This document shows, piece after piece, positions 8,472 through 17,813 of a stretch of 64,000 nucleotides of DNA. The notes under the pieces are model-generated. The model worked only from the letters and a program-made list of their open reading frames with translations, was not told the DNA's origin and searched no databases. A program made the translations under genes and the position numbers. Within the stretch, counting starts at the first letter, position 1, and every line of letters begins with the position of its first letter. Source of the stretch: DASYKT01 sp035995185 (lineage in GTDB: Bacteria > Acidobacteriota > Blastocatellia > Pyrinomonadales > Pyrinomonadaceae); assembly GCA_035995185.1 (NCBI GenBank), contig DASYKT010000042.1:1-64000 (forward strand), in the 5' to 3' direction.

Positions 8472-10997
8472 ATGACCTTCAAGCGTTTAATAGGACACCT
8501 CGCGTTTTACTCCGCACTCACGCTGGTGGTGTTTTTGTCCGCCGTAAATGCTCAGGAAACCAACCCGGTGGACCGCAAAGTTTCAAACCCGATCACCGAT
8601 ACGCCCAATGTAAATCCTATCCAGCAGGACGTGAATGTTTCGCCCACGCCCAAAAAAGACGGCGCGAACAAGCCCGAAGGCGGCGGCGATGACGTGGTGG
8701 TCTATTCCAATCATCACGAAGGCACGGGCGAGGACGGCAAGCGGGTGGTCGTTCACGAAGGCAATGTTGACGTTCACTACGGCATTTATCGCCTGCAGGC
8801 GGACAAGATAACCATCTACGAAGCAACCAGCAAAATGGTGGCCGAAGGGAACGTCGTTTTCGATCAGGGCGACGACCAGCGTATCACCGGCTCCAAGGCG
8901 GAATGGAATTACGATACGAAGCTGGGTTACTTCATCAATTCCACCGGCTTTACGAATCAAACGGCCGACGGCACGATCATTTATTTTACCGCCGACCGGG
9001 TAGAGCGGATCTCGCTGAACGAAGTCGTGGTATATAACGGGAAATTTACGGCTTGCGAAGATGCGGTGCCGAAGTGGAGTTTTACCGCTAAGAGAGCGAA
9101 TATCAGGACCAACGACCGGATAAAATTAAAGAGCCCCAAATTTCGCGTAAGGGACATTCCGATAATTCCGCTGCCATATGCTTCGATCCCGATAAAAAAA
9201 CAGGACCGGGCTTCGGGATTTCTTACGCCGACTTTCGGATTTTCCGGAAGCAAGGGTTTTCGGCTTTCGACGGCCTATTACAAAACATTGGGGCGTTCGG
9301 CCGATATTACGTTTCGCACCGATCTTTATTCTTCGCGCGGATATGGTTTTGGCTTTGACGTGCGCACGCGCGCTAATTCTCGTTCGTACCTGGATTTCGG
9401 ATTTTTCGGCGTGAAGGATCGCGTGCTCGGCCCCGGCGAAGATGCCACGCACCCGAACCAGGGCGGTACGACTTTCTATGCCAACGGCGTGCACTATTTT
9501 CCCAACGGTTTTACCGCCGCGATCGACGTGCGGTTGTATTCCAACCTCGCCTTTCGCCAGGTGTTTTCCGAAGGCATCCAGCAGGTCATTTCACCGATAG
9601 AAAATTCGCAGTTTTTTATCAATAAAAGCTGGGACAGCTATACCTTGAATTTTTTGGTCCGCTCACAGGTGATCACGGTTCCTAACGTGCGTATCTCAAC
9701 AAAAAATCTGCCCAGCATCAGTTTTGAAAAACGCCCTACGCCGCTAAGTTTCATTAAGAAATTTCCCGTTTATTTTTCGTTCAAGACGGCGCTGGAAGGC
9801 GTCAGCCGGCGTGAATCCGTCGACAGCCTTGCGGCCTATCAGCAGGCGGCCGGGAATGACCCGGTTAACACTCCCTCACTGGGGCAGCGGCTCGATTTCT
9901 ACCCGGAAGTGTCTGTGCCGTTTCACTTTGCGGGAATGTCAGTGACGGCTACCGCCGGCGCTCGGACGACCTATTATTCAAATTCGTTTGACCCGAACCG
10001 TCTGGTGACCGGCAAAGATCTGCTCCGGACCTATGCTCAATTCGAACTCGATCTCAAACCCGTGGCGCTGGCCAAGAACTTTTACCGAAGCAACGGCGAT
10101 TTTCGTTTTCGACACGTCATCGAGCCCTACGTTACCTATCGCCTGACAAAAGGCGTGTCTAATTTCGACAAGGTAATAAGATTCGATTACGAAGATACGT
10201 TCACCGACACCAACGAAGTCGAATTTGGCGTCGTCAACCGCTTTTTTACCCGGCGTTATACTGAGGCCGTGACCGATGAGGCCCGGGCGCGCCGCAGGGA
10301 AAATCCGAAGCCTGATGAAAAGCCTCTTTCGATCCAGCCGTATGAGATCTTAACGGTTACCGTGCGCGGGAAATATTTCTTCGATCCCTATTTCGGCGGA
10401 GCACTCGATCCGGGCCGGCGTAACGAGATCGCTTCGATAACCGATCTCACGTCTTTTACTTTTGGCGGGGTTCCGCGCCGCTGGTCGCCGCTGAATTTTG
10501 ATATGACCTACCGGCCGCGCAAGACGATCTTTGTCAGTACAAGATTTGACCTCGGCGTGCAGCGCGACGGACTGCGCGATATTTCGCTCACTGTCGGCTA
10601 TGACACCAAGCTGGTAAAAGTTTTTCAGACCTTTTATTACACACGCGCGGTCACGCTGATCCCGTCGCTGCAGCAATTCAATAACCCCTTCGGCAAAGAG
10701 CCGGGCACGCTGCGCGGTTCGCAATGGAGCCCGTCCTTTTTCCTCGGCAACCGCGATCGCGGATGGTTCTTCGGCTCATCGCTCTTCTTCGATTTTGAAA
10801 ATAAACGCTCGACTAAAACCTCGCCGCTCATCAGCGCGACCGGCACCATTGGCTACGCCTTTGATTGCTGCTCGGTCGCCTTCCAGTCATACAACGTCAA
10901 TGTCGGTGTCCGCCGCGAAAACCGCTACGTTTTCAGCTTCAAGCTAAACGGCATCGGGGCCTTTGGAACGCAGCAGATCGGTCAGGGATTGAGATAA
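8472..10997 (+). CDS. LPS-assembly outer-membrane protein LptD
   Basis: An 841-residue outer-membrane protein that, with LptE, inserts lipopolysaccharide into the outer leaflet. It starts with a signal peptide ending at VNAQE. An OstA/LptA-like beta-jellyroll domain follows at about residues 75-225, with repeated phrases such as ADKITIYEATSKMVAEGNVVF. A long beta-strand-rich barrel runs to the C-terminus, which ends FSFKLNGIGAFG and more. A Cys pair is present near the end (FDCCSVAF). The ATG at 8472 is preferred over the TTG one codon earlier. With LpxC at 16.7 kb it shows that the organism makes an LPS-type outer membrane. The convergent gene ends 14 bases downstream. Confidence 0.92.
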   Translation: MTFKRLIGHLAFYSALTLVVFLSAVNAQETNPVDRKVSNPITDTPNVNPIQQDVNVSPTPKKDGANKPEGGGDDVVVYSNHHEGTGEDGKRVVVHEGNVDVHYGIYRLQADKITIYEATSKMVAEGNVVFDQGDDQRITGSKAEWNYDTKLGYFINSTGFTNQTADGTIIYFTADRVERISLNEVVVYNGKFTACEDAVPKWSFTAKRANIRTNDRIKLKSPKFRVRDIPIIPLPYASIPIKKQDRASGFLTPTFGFSGSKGFRLSTAYYKTLGRSADITFRTDLYSSRGYGFGFDVRTRANSRSYLDFGFFGVKDRVLGPGEDATHPNQGGTTFYANGVHYFPNGFTAAIDVRLYSNLAFRQVFSEGIQQVISPIENSQFFINKSWDSYTLNFLVRSQVITVPNVRISTKNLPSISFEKRPTPLSFIKKFPVYFSFKTALEGVSRRESVDSLAAYQQAAGNDPVNTPSLGQRLDFYPEVSVPFHFAGMSVTATAGARTTYYSNSFDPNRLVTGKDLLRTYAQFELDLKPVALAKNFYRSNGDFRFRHVIEPYVTYRLTKGVSNFDKVIRFDYEDTFTDTNEVEFGVVNRFFTRRYTEAVTDEARARRRENPKPDEKPLSIQPYEILTVTVRGKYFFDPYFGGALDPGRRNEIASITDLTSFTFGGVPRRWSPLNFDMTYRPRKTIFVSTRFDLGVQRDGLRDISLTVGYDTKLVKVFQTFYYTRAVTLIPSLQQFNNPFGKEPGTLRGSQWSPSFFLGNRDRGWFFGSSLFFDFENKRSTKTSPLISATGTIGYAFDCCSVAFQSYNVNVGVRRENRYVFSFKLNGIGAFGTQQIGQGLR

Positions 10998-11011
10998 GAA
11001 TGGCGGCTTAG

Positions 11012-12103
11012 TCAGTAATTTTTTCCCAAAGTAATGGTTTGAATATAACTGGGTTGTTTTAGTGGGGCGTTCTCCCGGTCGTTGTCATAAACTATGACAG
11101 CCGAAAGCGGAGACGCTGGTGAATTATCCATGGCCGGAAGAATGCATATTCCTTCGGCTTTCATGTTCATAGCGAATGTCCAGACTTTTTGCGGAGCCGC
11201 ATCGGTAAATTTATCGCCGTTTTGTAACGGCTTTAGCATATCAAAAGGCAGAAACCACATTACATTTCCATAGAATTTGCTGTCAGGGTCTTGTTCCGTA
11301 GAAGTTAAGATCACAAATCCTTTCAACCGGTCAACGTACTCTATCGACGACAAATGAAGCGGTATGCCGCCCAGCGTTTTAGCATTAAATCTAAAAAGAC
11401 GGCGGGCTTTGCCTTTCGCATCGTTAGCATCGACCCCAAAAACCTGAACTTCGTCGGTCTTTCTATTGCGCAGGCCGACGATCAATACCCGCTGAGAGTT
11501 ATCGCTAAAGACAGGGCCTTCTACAATAGCCAGTCCTTCCACATTTACCGGTTCGGTAAAATTCGCGGGAAAAGTTATCCAGCGAGGGATCTTTCTGGCC
11601 GGTTTTGCGATCACGAATGCGGGGTTGGCCTGGTTAAGTTTGGCCTTGTCGAATGAAAAACTGAAGAGGTAGATGCCGGAAGATTTTGGAAAAGCGTCGA
11701 TGGCATAGTAAGTTCCATCGGAATCGAGAGCCAGGCCTTCCCATTTAAGAGACGGCATATGTTGCGGGATCCTGGCGCAAGCATTTTTGTCTTTGTAGCC
11801 GAGGGGACTTTCAGACTTGGCGCTTTTCAGATCCTCGGAAATTTCAACACATCCTGCCACCTGGGCGTTCGCGGCATTTACCACCAAAAGATTTTCATTC
11901 TTGTCGTCCGCTATAAGCAGATATTTACCATCAGTACCGATCGGTTCGACTCCTGAAGGTTCTACCTCGAGGTCAGCGTATAATCTTCCTAACGCGACCA
12001 GCGGCCCCGCGGTGTGCACCCCTATCTCCTGCGGATAAGCAGGAATGACACAGAGGAAAATCAAAAAGGTAAGGCTTATTAAGAGTGGGTTTCTCATGCT
12101 CAT
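11012..12103 (-). CDS. Secreted beta-propeller-like protein (DUF3616/phytase-like)
   Basis: A 363-residue protein with a signal peptide ending near IPAYPQE. It has repeated beta-rich phrases built around E-G-L-A (KWEGLALDSDGTYYAIDAFP; NVEGLAIVEGPVFSDNSQ; AEGICIL), typical of esterase-like phytase or DUF3616 propellers. Charged residues recur in the E-x-x-G-I/L-A positions. The substrate is unknown, and an esterase or phosphatase role is only suggested by family. It is exported, probably to the periplasm. It is encoded just after the PLP enzyme gene on the same strand (11-base gap), so the two are probably co-transcribed. Confidence 0.6.
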   Translation of the reverse strand: MSMRNPLLISLTFLIFLCVIPAYPQEIGVHTAGPLVALGRLYADLEVEPSGVEPIGTDGKYLLIADDKNENLLVVNAANAQVAGCVEISEDLKSAKSESPLGYKDKNACARIPQHMPSLKWEGLALDSDGTYYAIDAFPKSSGIYLFSFSFDKAKLNQANPAFVIAKPARKIPRWITFPANFTEPVNVEGLAIVEGPVFSDNSQRVLIVGLRNRKTDEVQVFGVDANDAKGKARRLFRFNAKTLGGIPLHLSSIEYVDRLKGFVILTSTEQDPDSKFYGNVMWFLPFDMLKPLQNGDKFTDAAPQKVWTFAMNMKAEGICILPAMDNSPASPLSAVIVYDNDRENAPLKQPSYIQTITLGKNY

Positions 12104-12114
12104 TTCTACCGATT

Positions 12115-13032
12115 TTAAGTGGTTAATATTTGTTTATAAACTTCGGCATCGACATTTCCGCCGCTGACGACCAGGCAAATTTTCTTACCGGCAAACATTT
12201 CCGGCTGTTCCAGGAGCGCGCCCAGGCTTAAGGCGCCGGTCGGTTCGACCTTGAGATTGGCGAGGGTGAAATAAAGCTGCATGGCTTCGACAAGTTTTTC
12301 TTCCGAAACTTCGATCACGTCTTTTAATCCGTGCCAGAGAATTTTCCAATTGTGTTCGCCGATGCTGAGGGTGCGTGCGCCGTCGGCTATGGTCGCAGGT
12401 TCCTGCTCATTTTTGACAATATGGCCTTCGCGCAGGGAACGCGCGGCGTCGTTTCCCAACAGCGGTTCCGCGGCATAGACGGGCGTCTCATTTCCATTGC
12501 GCCGCAAGCCGGTAATGATCCCTGAGGTCAGGCCGCCGCCGCCGATGGGCGCGATCACCAGGTCAAAGTCTTGGCCGCAATTTGCCAATTCGTCGCCGAG
12601 GCTGGCGTTGCCTTCGATCACCCAGGGATCGTCATAGGCGCTGGCAAAATACGCTTCGGTTTTTTCCGCGGCGATCTCGGCGATACGGTCATTGCGCGAA
12701 ATTGTATTTACGTTGATGAGATCGACCGTCGCGCCGTAGGAAGCCACCGCGTCGATCTTTACCCGCGCCGAAGTCTCCGGCATCACGACCGTGCATTTTT
12801 TGCCCAGCAGCATGCACGCGCGCGCCAAACCCTGCCCGAAATTTCCCGACGAAGCGGTAAAAAGCTCGTCATTAGGCACGTTTAGCGCGACATTATAGCC
12901 GGCGCGGAATTTAAAACTTCCCGTGTGCTGAAAGGTTTCAGTCGCAACCGTGATCTCGAGGCCGAGATGTTGGGCGAGTTTTTCCGGTTCGATAAAAGTC
13001 GTCGGGCGGACAGCTTCGAGCAAAGTTTTCAT
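12115..13032 (-). CDS. Threonine/serine dehydratase-like PLP enzyme
   Basis: A 305-residue fold-type II pyridoxal-phosphate enzyme. Lys41 in HTGSFKFR is the expected Schiff-base lysine. SSGNFGQGLA binds the substrate carboxylate and GGGGLTSG is the phosphate-binding loop. It lacks the C-terminal ACT domain of biosynthetic threonine deaminase, so it resembles the short catabolic threonine/serine dehydratases (or serine racemases) that convert hydroxy amino acids to keto acids. The N-terminal segment before the lysine is short compared with the usual family length. It diverges from the kinase gene at 13070 with only 37 bases between start codons. Confidence 0.85.
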   Translation of the reverse strand: MKTLLEAVRPTTFIEPEKLAQHLGLEITVATETFQHTGSFKFRAGYNVALNVPNDELFTASSGNFGQGLARACMLLGKKCTVVMPETSARVKIDAVASYGATVDLINVNTISRNDRIAEIAAEKTEAYFASAYDDPWVIEGNASLGDELANCGQDFDLVIAPIGGGGLTSGIITGLRRNGNETPVYAAEPLLGNDAARSLREGHIVKNEQEPATIADGARTLSIGEHNWKILWHGLKDVIEVSEEKLVEAMQLYFTLANLKVEPTGALSLGALLEQPEMFAGKKICLVVSGGNVDAEVYKQILTT

Positions 13033-13069
13033 TTGTTAAGAATCTACAAGAAAGCTAAACTCGTCAAGA

Positions 13070-13984
13070 ATGCAAGAGCGTAACACTTTCGATCTGCCGC
13101 AAAAATTCACCCGGACAATAACCGGGATGTTTGGCGAAAGCGGTAAGAAATGGCTGGCAGAACTGCCTGAGATCGCCCGGGAAACGGCGGCGAAATGGTC
13201 TTTGAAAATGGAAAAGCCGTTCAAAGATCTGTCGTATCATTTTGTCGCACCTTGTGTATGCCCGGATGGTTCCAAAGCGGTCCTTAAGATCGGTTTTCCC
13301 GGCGAAGAGCTGGAATTTTTCAACGAAGTCAAAACCTTGCAGCTTTACAACGGCGATGGCGCCGTCAGATTGCTGGATGCTGACCAAACGCGTTACGCAA
13401 TGCTGCTGGAAAAATTAACGCCGGGTGAAAGCCTGGGGAAACTCTGCCTGCGGGATGACGCGCGAGCTGTAAAGATCGCCGCCGGCATTTTGAAAAAGCT
13501 CGTTCGCGAAATTCCTGAAGACGGGGAATATCACTTGCTGGAAAATTGGATCAACGGATTTCACCGGGCTGAAAACACGGCATTTCCCGCAGAAAAAATT
13601 AAAAAAGCGCGGGATTTTTATAATGAGCTGACCGGTAAGAAAACACGCAGATATCTGTTGCATGGCGATTTTCATCACGAAAATATTTTGTCGGCGGAGC
13701 GCGAGCCTTATTTAGTAATCGATCCGAAAGGGCTTGTTGGAAACGTAGGCTATGATGCAGGAGTTTTTCTTAATAATCACGTGAATTGGCTGGAAGGAAT
13801 GCCGGACGATCATGCGAAACTTGATTTCGCCGTACGGCAATTTTCCGAAATCCTACAAATCGCCGAAGATGAATTGAGAAAATGGGCGTTTGTGCAAATG
13901 ATTTTGTCGGCATGGTGGACGTTTGAAGAAAACGACGAAAGATGGCGCGCCGATCTAAGCAAGGCGGAAGTTTGGCGGGTATAA
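13070..13984 (+). CDS. APH(6)-like phosphotransferase
   Basis: A 304-residue kinase-fold protein of the aminoglycoside/hydroxyurea phosphotransferase type (streptomycin 6-kinase relatives). The nucleotide-binding lysine is in AVLKIGFPGEE, the catalytic loop is LLHGDFHHENIL, and the metal-binding segment is LVIDPKGLVGN. Members phosphorylate small hydroxyl compounds. Most chromosomal homologues have no demonstrated resistance role, so the true substrate is uncertain. The gene ends 8 bases before the 6-phosphogluconate dehydrogenase start, which suggests co-transcription. Confidence 0.8.
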   Translation: MQERNTFDLPQKFTRTITGMFGESGKKWLAELPEIARETAAKWSLKMEKPFKDLSYHFVAPCVCPDGSKAVLKIGFPGEELEFFNEVKTLQLYNGDGAVRLLDADQTRYAMLLEKLTPGESLGKLCLRDDARAVKIAAGILKKLVREIPEDGEYHLLENWINGFHRAENTAFPAEKIKKARDFYNELTGKKTRRYLLHGDFHHENILSAEREPYLVIDPKGLVGNVGYDAGVFLNNHVNWLEGMPDDHAKLDFAVRQFSEILQIAEDELRKWAFVQMILSAWWTFEENDERWRADLSKAEVWRV

Positions 13985-13992
13985 TTCATTTT

Positions 13993-15423
13993 ATGAGTCC
14001 TCTTATGAATAATGCGCAATTCGGAATGATCGGCCTGGGAACGATGGGCAGAAACTTTCTGTTGAATACAGCAGGAAAGGGATATCGATGCGTCGGCTAC
14101 GATCTCAGCCCGGAAAAGCAGAAATTGCTGCTGCTGGATGGCGCGGGCCTGGAGATAACCGCCGCGGCAAACCTGGAAGACTTCGCCGGGCAGCTTTCCC
14201 GTCCGCGAAATATCATGCTGCTGGTTCCGGCGGGGCCGATCGTCGATAGCGTGATCGAAGAACTCATTCCTTTGCTTGCGCCCGACGATCTGATCATCGA
14301 CGGCGGTAATTCGCATTTCATCGACACGGAACGCCGCGAGAAATATCTACTCACGAAAGGCCTGAAATTCCTGGGTCTCGGGGTTTCAGGCGGAGAGGAA
14401 GGCGCGCTTCACGGCCCCAGCATAATGGCCGGCGGCGACCCTGTCGTGTATGAAAGGGTCAGGCCGCTTCTTGAATCGGTCTCGGCAAAAGTGAATGGCG
14501 AACCTTGCGCAGCGCACGTGGGGAGCGGTTCCGCGGGGCATTTCGTCAAGATGGTGCATAACGGCATCGAGTATGGACTGATGCAGCTTATCGCGGAAAC
14601 TTTTGACCTGATGCAGCGCGGCCTGGGATTGAGTTATAGCGAGATCTCCGATGTTTTTGCGGAGTGGGACAAGGGCGAATTAAATTCTTTTCTCATTGAG
14701 ATAACGGAAAAAGTATTGCGAAAGGCCGATGACAAAACAGGCAAGCCTCTGGTGGAAATGATCCTCGACACCGCCGGCCAAAAAGGAACCGGCAAATGGA
14801 CCTCGCAGGCGGCGATGGACCTCGGCGTGCCTGTGCCGACGATCGATTCCGCCGTAACGATGCGGCAAATTTCGGCGATGAAAGCAGAGAGAGTGAAAGC
14901 GAGTAGCCGGAATTCAGAAGCCGCAAGCGATGCGTCAATTCACAATTCACAGTTCACAATTCACCGTTTGAAAAATGCTCTTTATGCGGCTTTTATTTTG
15001 ACCTACGCGCAAGGCCTGGCGTTACTTAAAACCGCTTCCGAAGAAAAAGGCTATGGGGTCGACCTTACCCGCGTGGCAACGATATGGCGCGGGGGCTGCA
15101 TCATACGCGCGGCCCTGCTTGAAGATATACGGCGCGCTTTTGCTGATGATAAGAATTTATCGAATCTGATATTGAACCCGGATTTTGCGGGCGTCTTGAA
15201 TAAAAAACTATCCGATCTGCGCGAGGCAGCTGCGGTGTCAGCTACGGGTGGGTTTCCGTCCTACTGCCTGATGTCTTGCCTGGCGTATTATGATGCGTAT
15301 CATACGGCGCGGCTGCCGGCCAATCTCATTCAGGCGCAGCGTGATCTTTTCGGCGCGCATACCTATCAGAGGATCGATGAAGATGGCACCTTTCACACCC
15401 CGGATTGGGACAGTGATACATAG
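13993..15423 (+). CDS. gnd: 6-phosphogluconate dehydrogenase (decarboxylating)
   Basis: A 476-residue cytosolic enzyme of the oxidative pentose phosphate pathway, converting 6-phosphogluconate to ribulose 5-phosphate with reduction of NADP. It has the Rossmann motif GLGTMG near the N-terminus, the substrate signature LGLGVSGGEEGALHGPSIM, and the catalytic lysine region GHFVKMVHNGIEYGLMQ. It is of the long (E. coli) type. The ATG at 13993 lies just after the upstream stop; an ATG four codons later is also possible. Oddly, the loop before ALYAAFILTYAQG contains NSQFTIH-type sequence encoded by a short repeat (14935-14965), so an intergenic repeat has become part of the protein. Confidence 0.92.
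   Translation: MSPLMNNAQFGMIGLGTMGRNFLLNTAGKGYRCVGYDLSPEKQKLLLLDGAGLEITAAANLEDFAGQLSRPRNIMLLVPAGPIVDSVIEELIPLLAPDDLIIDGGNSHFIDTERREKYLLTKGLKFLGLGVSGGEEGALHGPSIMAGGDPVVYERVRPLLESVSAKVNGEPCAAHVGSGSAGHFVKMVHNGIEYGLMQLIAETFDLMQRGLGLSYSEISDVFAEWDKGELNSFLIEITEKVLRKADDKTGKPLVEMILDTAGQKGTGKWTSQAAMDLGVPVPTIDSAVTMRQISAMKAERVKASSRNSEAASDASIHNSQFTIHRLKNALYAAFILTYAQGLALLKTASEEKGYGVDLTRVATIWRGGCIIRAALLEDIRRAFADDKNLSNLILNPDFAGVLNKKLSDLREAAAVSATGGFPSYCLMSCLAYYDAYHTARLPANLIQAQRDLFGAHTYQRIDEDGTFHTPDWDSDT
14935..14965 (+). repeat. Word-like ATTCACAATTCAC repeat inside gnd
   Basis: Near-tandem copies of the word TTCACAATTCAC (tcaattcacaattcac, then agttcacaattcacc) lie in frame within gnd and encode HNSQFTIH. 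Words of this style otherwise occur between genes here (4443-4482, 5143-5168, 18361-18531, 34233-34271). Confidence 0.7.
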
Positions 15424-15427
15424 CCGG

Positions 15428-16060
15428 ATGAGAGTACAAAACCTTTCAAAAATATATTTGCTCGCTTTTGTCTTGTTTATCTCTATTTCCGCTTTTGCTC
15501 AAAACGGAAAAGACCCGGATAAACCGGCGGATAAACCAGCGGATAAACCGGTAGATAAACCGGCGGGTAAACCGTCAAAGCTGCCGGAGAAGAGCGGTGT
15601 CGCGCCGGGGAAATTTCAGCGTCCCACCGGTTTTCTCAACGACCTTAGCGGTATTTTCTCAGAGAGCGAAAAGGAAAAGACAGAACGTGTTTTGCGCGAG
15701 CTGCGAGATAAGGCGGAGATAGATCTTGGGATCGCCGTGATCGACACGACCGGTGGGAAAGACATATCCGGTTATTCCCTGGAAATGGCGCGCGAGTGGA
15801 AAATAGGCGCGAAAAATGGCGGCGCGCTGCTGGTGGTCGCCGTCAAAGACAGGAATTGGTACATCCAGATCGATAGCCGTTTGCAAAAGGATCTCTCGAA
15901 TGAAGAAGTAAGAAATATCGGTGAGCTCATGATCCCCGATTTTAGGGAAGGCAAATATCCGGATGGGATAAAAAAATGCGTGGAGAAGATCATCTCCGTT
16001 CTCGCTGCCAAGCAGCACTTTGATCCTATTAAGTTTAAGGCAGATGTAAAAAAACAGTGA
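15428..16060 (+). CDS. Secreted TPM-domain protein
   Basis: A 210-residue exported protein. A signal peptide ends near FAQNG, then a low-complexity D-K-P-A repeat (five copies of a 12-bp unit) acts as a linker. A TPM domain of about 130 residues follows (GFLNDLSGIFSESEK, IAVIDTTGGKDI, GALLVVAVKDRNWYIQI). TPM domains occur in periplasmic or membrane-facing proteins with proposed phosphatase or assembly roles; function is not settled. The ATG at 15428 starts the signal peptide; the longer upstream frame overlaps gnd and is unlikely. It follows gnd by 4 bases and precedes the next gene by 2 bases. Confidence 0.8.
   Translation: MRVQNLSKIYLLAFVLFISISAFAQNGKDPDKPADKPADKPVDKPAGKPSKLPEKSGVAPGKFQRPTGFLNDLSGIFSESEKEKTERVLRELRDKAEIDLGIAVIDTTGGKDISGYSLEMAREWKIGAKNGGALLVVAVKDRNWYIQIDSRLQKDLSNEEVRNIGELMIPDFREGKYPDGIKKCVEKIISVLAAKQHFDPIKFKADVKKQ
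15517..15574 (+). repeat. Tandem 12-bp coding repeat (DKPA)
   Basis: Five successive units of GGATAAACCGGC with small changes, each encoding D-K-P-A or similar. It forms the flexible linker of the TPM protein and is a likely site of length variation between strains. Confidence 0.9.
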
Positions 16061-16062
16061 CT

Positions 16063-16692
16063 ATGAAGAAAACATTTATCCTGATCTTGTTTTTACTTTT
16101 GGCTGCGGCCGCCTCACCGGCGCAGACGAAAAATAAGTACAGCTATCTCAAACAAAAACAGTTTATCCCGGTAGAACTGGGAAAAGTATATCTCGGGATG
16201 CCGTTCGCTGACTTTGCCAGGCAGATAGATCTAAAGAACGCCGAGGTCGACAACCGTTTTGAATGGCTGGAAGCCACGCTGCCGTTTGCTAAAGGCAATA
16301 TTGAAAGTATTAATTTCAAGGTCTACGGCTTGACGGAAGAAGACAACGCTAAATTTATTTATAAGACCACGACCGGAAAAAAGACCGAGCGTAACGAAGA
16401 CTACGAAGTCGAAGTGCAGATGATCGACCCCGCCAAGATCCCGGCCAAAGGCATCGTCTATGAGATCAGCCTGCGCTATAAAAAAGCCTTTGATCTAAAG
16501 GCGCAGGCGATAAAAATGTTCGGCGTAAGCAAAGACGTCTATAAAGCCGGCGACCAGTTTCACATCTATGATATGCAATGGACGAAGAAAACCACCGACG
16601 GATTGACCTGGCTGATAAGATATTACGAAGAAACCAATGCGCTGATGTTGGCGGGAGTCATCCCTAAAACCGAGTGGGATCCGGGAGTTTGA
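16063..16692 (+). CDS. Secreted protein of unknown function
   Basis: A 209-residue exported protein with a clear signal peptide (MKKTFILILFLLLAAAASPA, then QT). The mature part is charged, with alternating strands and helices and no known motif. The phrase KVYLGMPFADFARQID resembles openings of small beta-rich periplasmic proteins in which a G-M/L-P step starts a conserved domain. ATG 16063 is chosen because the signal peptide begins there; a GTG two codons upstream overlaps the previous stop. It sits at the end of a run of closely spaced genes (kinase, gnd, TPM protein). Confidence 0.6.
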   Translation: MKKTFILILFLLLAAAASPAQTKNKYSYLKQKQFIPVELGKVYLGMPFADFARQIDLKNAEVDNRFEWLEATLPFAKGNIESINFKVYGLTEEDNAKFIYKTTTGKKTERNEDYEVEVQMIDPAKIPAKGIVYEISLRYKKAFDLKAQAIKMFGVSKDVYKAGDQFHIYDMQWTKKTTDGLTWLIRYYEETNALMLAGVIPKTEWDPGV

Positions 16693-16737
16693 GAGTTTTT
16701 TGAATTTGCCGCGAATTGCACGAATAGCACGAATAAG

Positions 16738-17586
16738 CTATTCGATTATCTTCCACGCGCCTTCGGTCTTTAGAAGCTTTGTCATCAGACCGGCATGAAC
16801 TGAATGTCCGCTTTTTTCCGCGGTTATTTTTCCCAGCACCGGCATTCCCAGCAGCGCAAAATCCCCGATAATGTCCAAAATTTTGTGCCGCACAAATTCA
16901 TCCTGAAAACGCAGCGGTGTTTCATTCAGCATTCCGTCTTCGGTCAGCACGATCGCGTTATCGAGCGAGCCGCCGCGCGCCAGATTTGCCTGGCGCAGCA
17001 TTTCGATCTCGGCGGTAAATCCAAAAGTCCGCGCCGAAGCGATCTCACGGCGGAACGAACCGTTCTCGAGCGCAAAGTGATATTTCTGCCGGTTGATCAT
17101 CGGGTGCGGAAAATCTATCACGCATTCGATCTCAAACGTTTCCGAAGGCTCGATGCTCATTCGCCGGTCGCCCAGCTCTACGTCCACCCGCTTGAGCACT
17201 TGAAAAAATCTTTTATTCGTATCCTGCTGCCTGATGCCGGCGCGTTCGATCAGATCGATAAAATCCTCGGACGAGCCGTCCATGATGGGAATTTCCAGGT
17301 TGTCCACATCGATAAAGCAATTATCGATATTCGCGCCGCGTAGCGCCGAAAGCAGGTGCTCCACGGTCGAGAGCAGCACGCCCCGCCGCAGCAGCGTGGT
17401 AGCGTAGCTGCAATGCGAAATATATTCAGCCGAAGCCGGGATCTCAAAATTGTCCAGATCGGTACGGATGAAAATATAACCCGTGTTGGGCGGCGCCGGA
17501 CGCAGGGCGAGATTGACCTCCACACCCGTATGTAGGCCGGTTCCGCGGGCGATGATCGTCTGTGCAATAGTATTTTGTAGAGACAT
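16738..17586 (-). CDS. lpxC: UDP-3-O-acyl-N-acetylglucosamine deacetylase
   Basis: A 282-residue zinc enzyme catalysing the committed step of lipid A synthesis. The zinc ligands His77 (STVEHLLSA), His234 and Asp238 (RHKILD) and the catalytic His261 (SGHSVHAG) are all present and match the spacing of E. coli LpxC. Length is slightly short of the usual 300 or so residues. It is not fused to FabZ, as happens in some phyla. It stands alone and divergent from the gene at 17814, with cacgaat-type repeat sequence downstream. Confidence 0.95.
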   Translation of the reverse strand: MSLQNTIAQTIIARGTGLHTGVEVNLALRPAPPNTGYIFIRTDLDNFEIPASAEYISHCSYATTLLRRGVLLSTVEHLLSALRGANIDNCFIDVDNLEIPIMDGSSEDFIDLIERAGIRQQDTNKRFFQVLKRVDVELGDRRMSIEPSETFEIECVIDFPHPMINRQKYHFALENGSFRREIASARTFGFTAEIEMLRQANLARGGSLDNAIVLTEDGMLNETPLRFQDEFVRHKILDIIGDFALLGMPVLGKITAEKSGHSVHAGLMTKLLKTEGAWKIIE

Positions 17587-17763
17587 TAATTTATAATTAA
17601 AAGTACCAAGCTGCTTAAACTATATACAAGGCTCGTGCCAGTTTTAGGAAAGTTATTAAATATAAGATATTATTAGGGTTAGCAGAACATCGCGAATCGA
17701 GATCGGGGAAACTGTGGACTATCTGCCACAAAATTTGCGGCATAACTGTCGCAGTTAGACTTC

Positions 17764-17792
17764 TTGACGAAAGTTCATTGCTAACATAGATT
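17764..17792 (+). promoter_or_regulatory. Predicted sigma70 promoter
   Basis: TTGACG at 17764-17769, a 17-base spacer, then TAGATT at 17787-17792. The ATG at 17814 is 22 bases further, so the leader would be very short. The same -10 hexamer is used at 2062-2067. Confidence 0.5.
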
Positions 17793-17813
17793 TATCAGTA
17801 CCAAATTGTTTTT

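Noticed and set aside
13070..13984. Acquired aminoglycoside resistance gene
   Set aside because: The gene has native-like composition and sits in an ordinary operon with gnd; only the family is shared with resistance kinases.
15290..15427. Longer start for the TPM protein
   Set aside because: It lies inside gnd in another frame; the signal peptide begins at the ATG at 15428.
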